From Paguma larvata (lineage: Eukaryota > Chordata > Mammalia > Carnivora > Viverridae): 64,000 nucleotides of DNA. Made by a program: the position numbers and the translations under genes. The stretch is from the NCBI GenBank assembly GCA_030068075.1, contig CM057832.1, positions 79,206,502 through 79,270,501 of the forward strand, in the 5' to 3' direction. Shown here one piece after another: positions 63,886 to 64,000 of this stretch; within the stretch, counting starts at the first letter, position 1, and every line of letters begins with the position of its first letter. A model generated the notes under the pieces. The model ran no database searches, was not told the DNA's origin, and saw only the letters and a list, made by a program, of their open reading frames with translations.

Positions 63886-64000
63886 AGCAGCCTAAATGGA
63901 CCCAAAAAGGGAAGACTGAAATGTCAGGGCCATCTTCAATTTGCTCTAGAGCCTAAATTAAACAGTAGCTCTGTTTAAAGCGGAGAGTGGGGGTAGTTGG

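Noticed and set aside
1..64000. Possible CRISPR arrays, operons, ribosome binding sites or prophage.
   Set aside because: The window is mammalian. Repeats at regular spacing, bacterial gene density and Shine-Dalgarno-led genes are all absent. Regular direct repeats seen are microsatellites.

Overview
The window is nuclear DNA from a carnivore, most likely a cat or another feliform. The main evidence is 24 copies of a tRNA-derived SINE that starts close to GGGGCGCCTGGGTGGCTCAG, carries a body block reading GTGCTGACAGCTCAGAGCCT, and ends in a CT-rich tract plus AATAAA and poly-A. This is the feliform form of the Can-SINE family (SINEC_Fc-like). The dog form has a different body. An L1 with the carnivore-type 3' end, many MIR and L2 copies, MaLR LTRs and CA/GT microsatellites complete a typical mammalian gene-poor landscape. 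The base composition is AT-rich and I saw no CpG island.

I found no intact protein-coding gene. The longest open frames (180, 149, 144, 134 and 129 codons) lack recognisable domains, sit wholly or partly on repeats, or look like chance. The only coding-like traces are decayed L1 ORF2 pieces, chiefly the reverse-transcriptase region at 3225-3681 with its FADD motif, and one unassigned 71-codon minus-strand frame at 1300-1515 followed by a correctly placed AATAAA.

Layout: 1-8160 is a transposon graveyard. An old internally deleted L1 (1705-3042 and 6064-7060) was split by a younger 5'-truncated carnivore L1 (3043-6063), which was in turn hit by two SINEs and gained a CA microsatellite. Another old L1 tail follows. 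8160-17200 mixes repeat-poor DNA with SINEs, a MER5A-like hAT relic and L2/MIR pieces, and holds a 35-bp exact duplication (13182-13216 and 14378-14412). 17200-27150 is dense in SINE, MIR, L2 and an MLT1 LTR. 27150-27476 is a Tigger1-type miniature transposon. 27480-32000 is repeat-poor and holds a perfect 20-bp palindrome (30337-30356). 32150-33500 carries an MLT1 inside a possible L3/CR1 relic. 36055-37715 has a GT microsatellite, a second mariner-type MITE with matching inverted ends, and a head-to-head pair of L1 fragments. 38560-42700 holds an LTR-like repeat, an L1 tail, L2s and another MLT1. 42700-45240 is mostly unique. 47725-51660 contains three related copies of an unclassified repeat around an LTR-like stretch with TATA and polyadenylation-like signals. 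51660-64000 mixes unique DNA, L2, MIR, SINEs, microsatellites and an old L1-class block (60100-61130).

Nothing in the window works as a gene system or operon. The points worth following up are the transposon stratigraphy, the mariner MITE, the exact 35-bp duplication, the two perfect palindromes or hairpins, the G-quadruplex motifs in L1 tails, the unassigned 71-codon frame and the LTR-like island near 50 kb. Repeat family names come from recognised consensus patterns, not from a database search.
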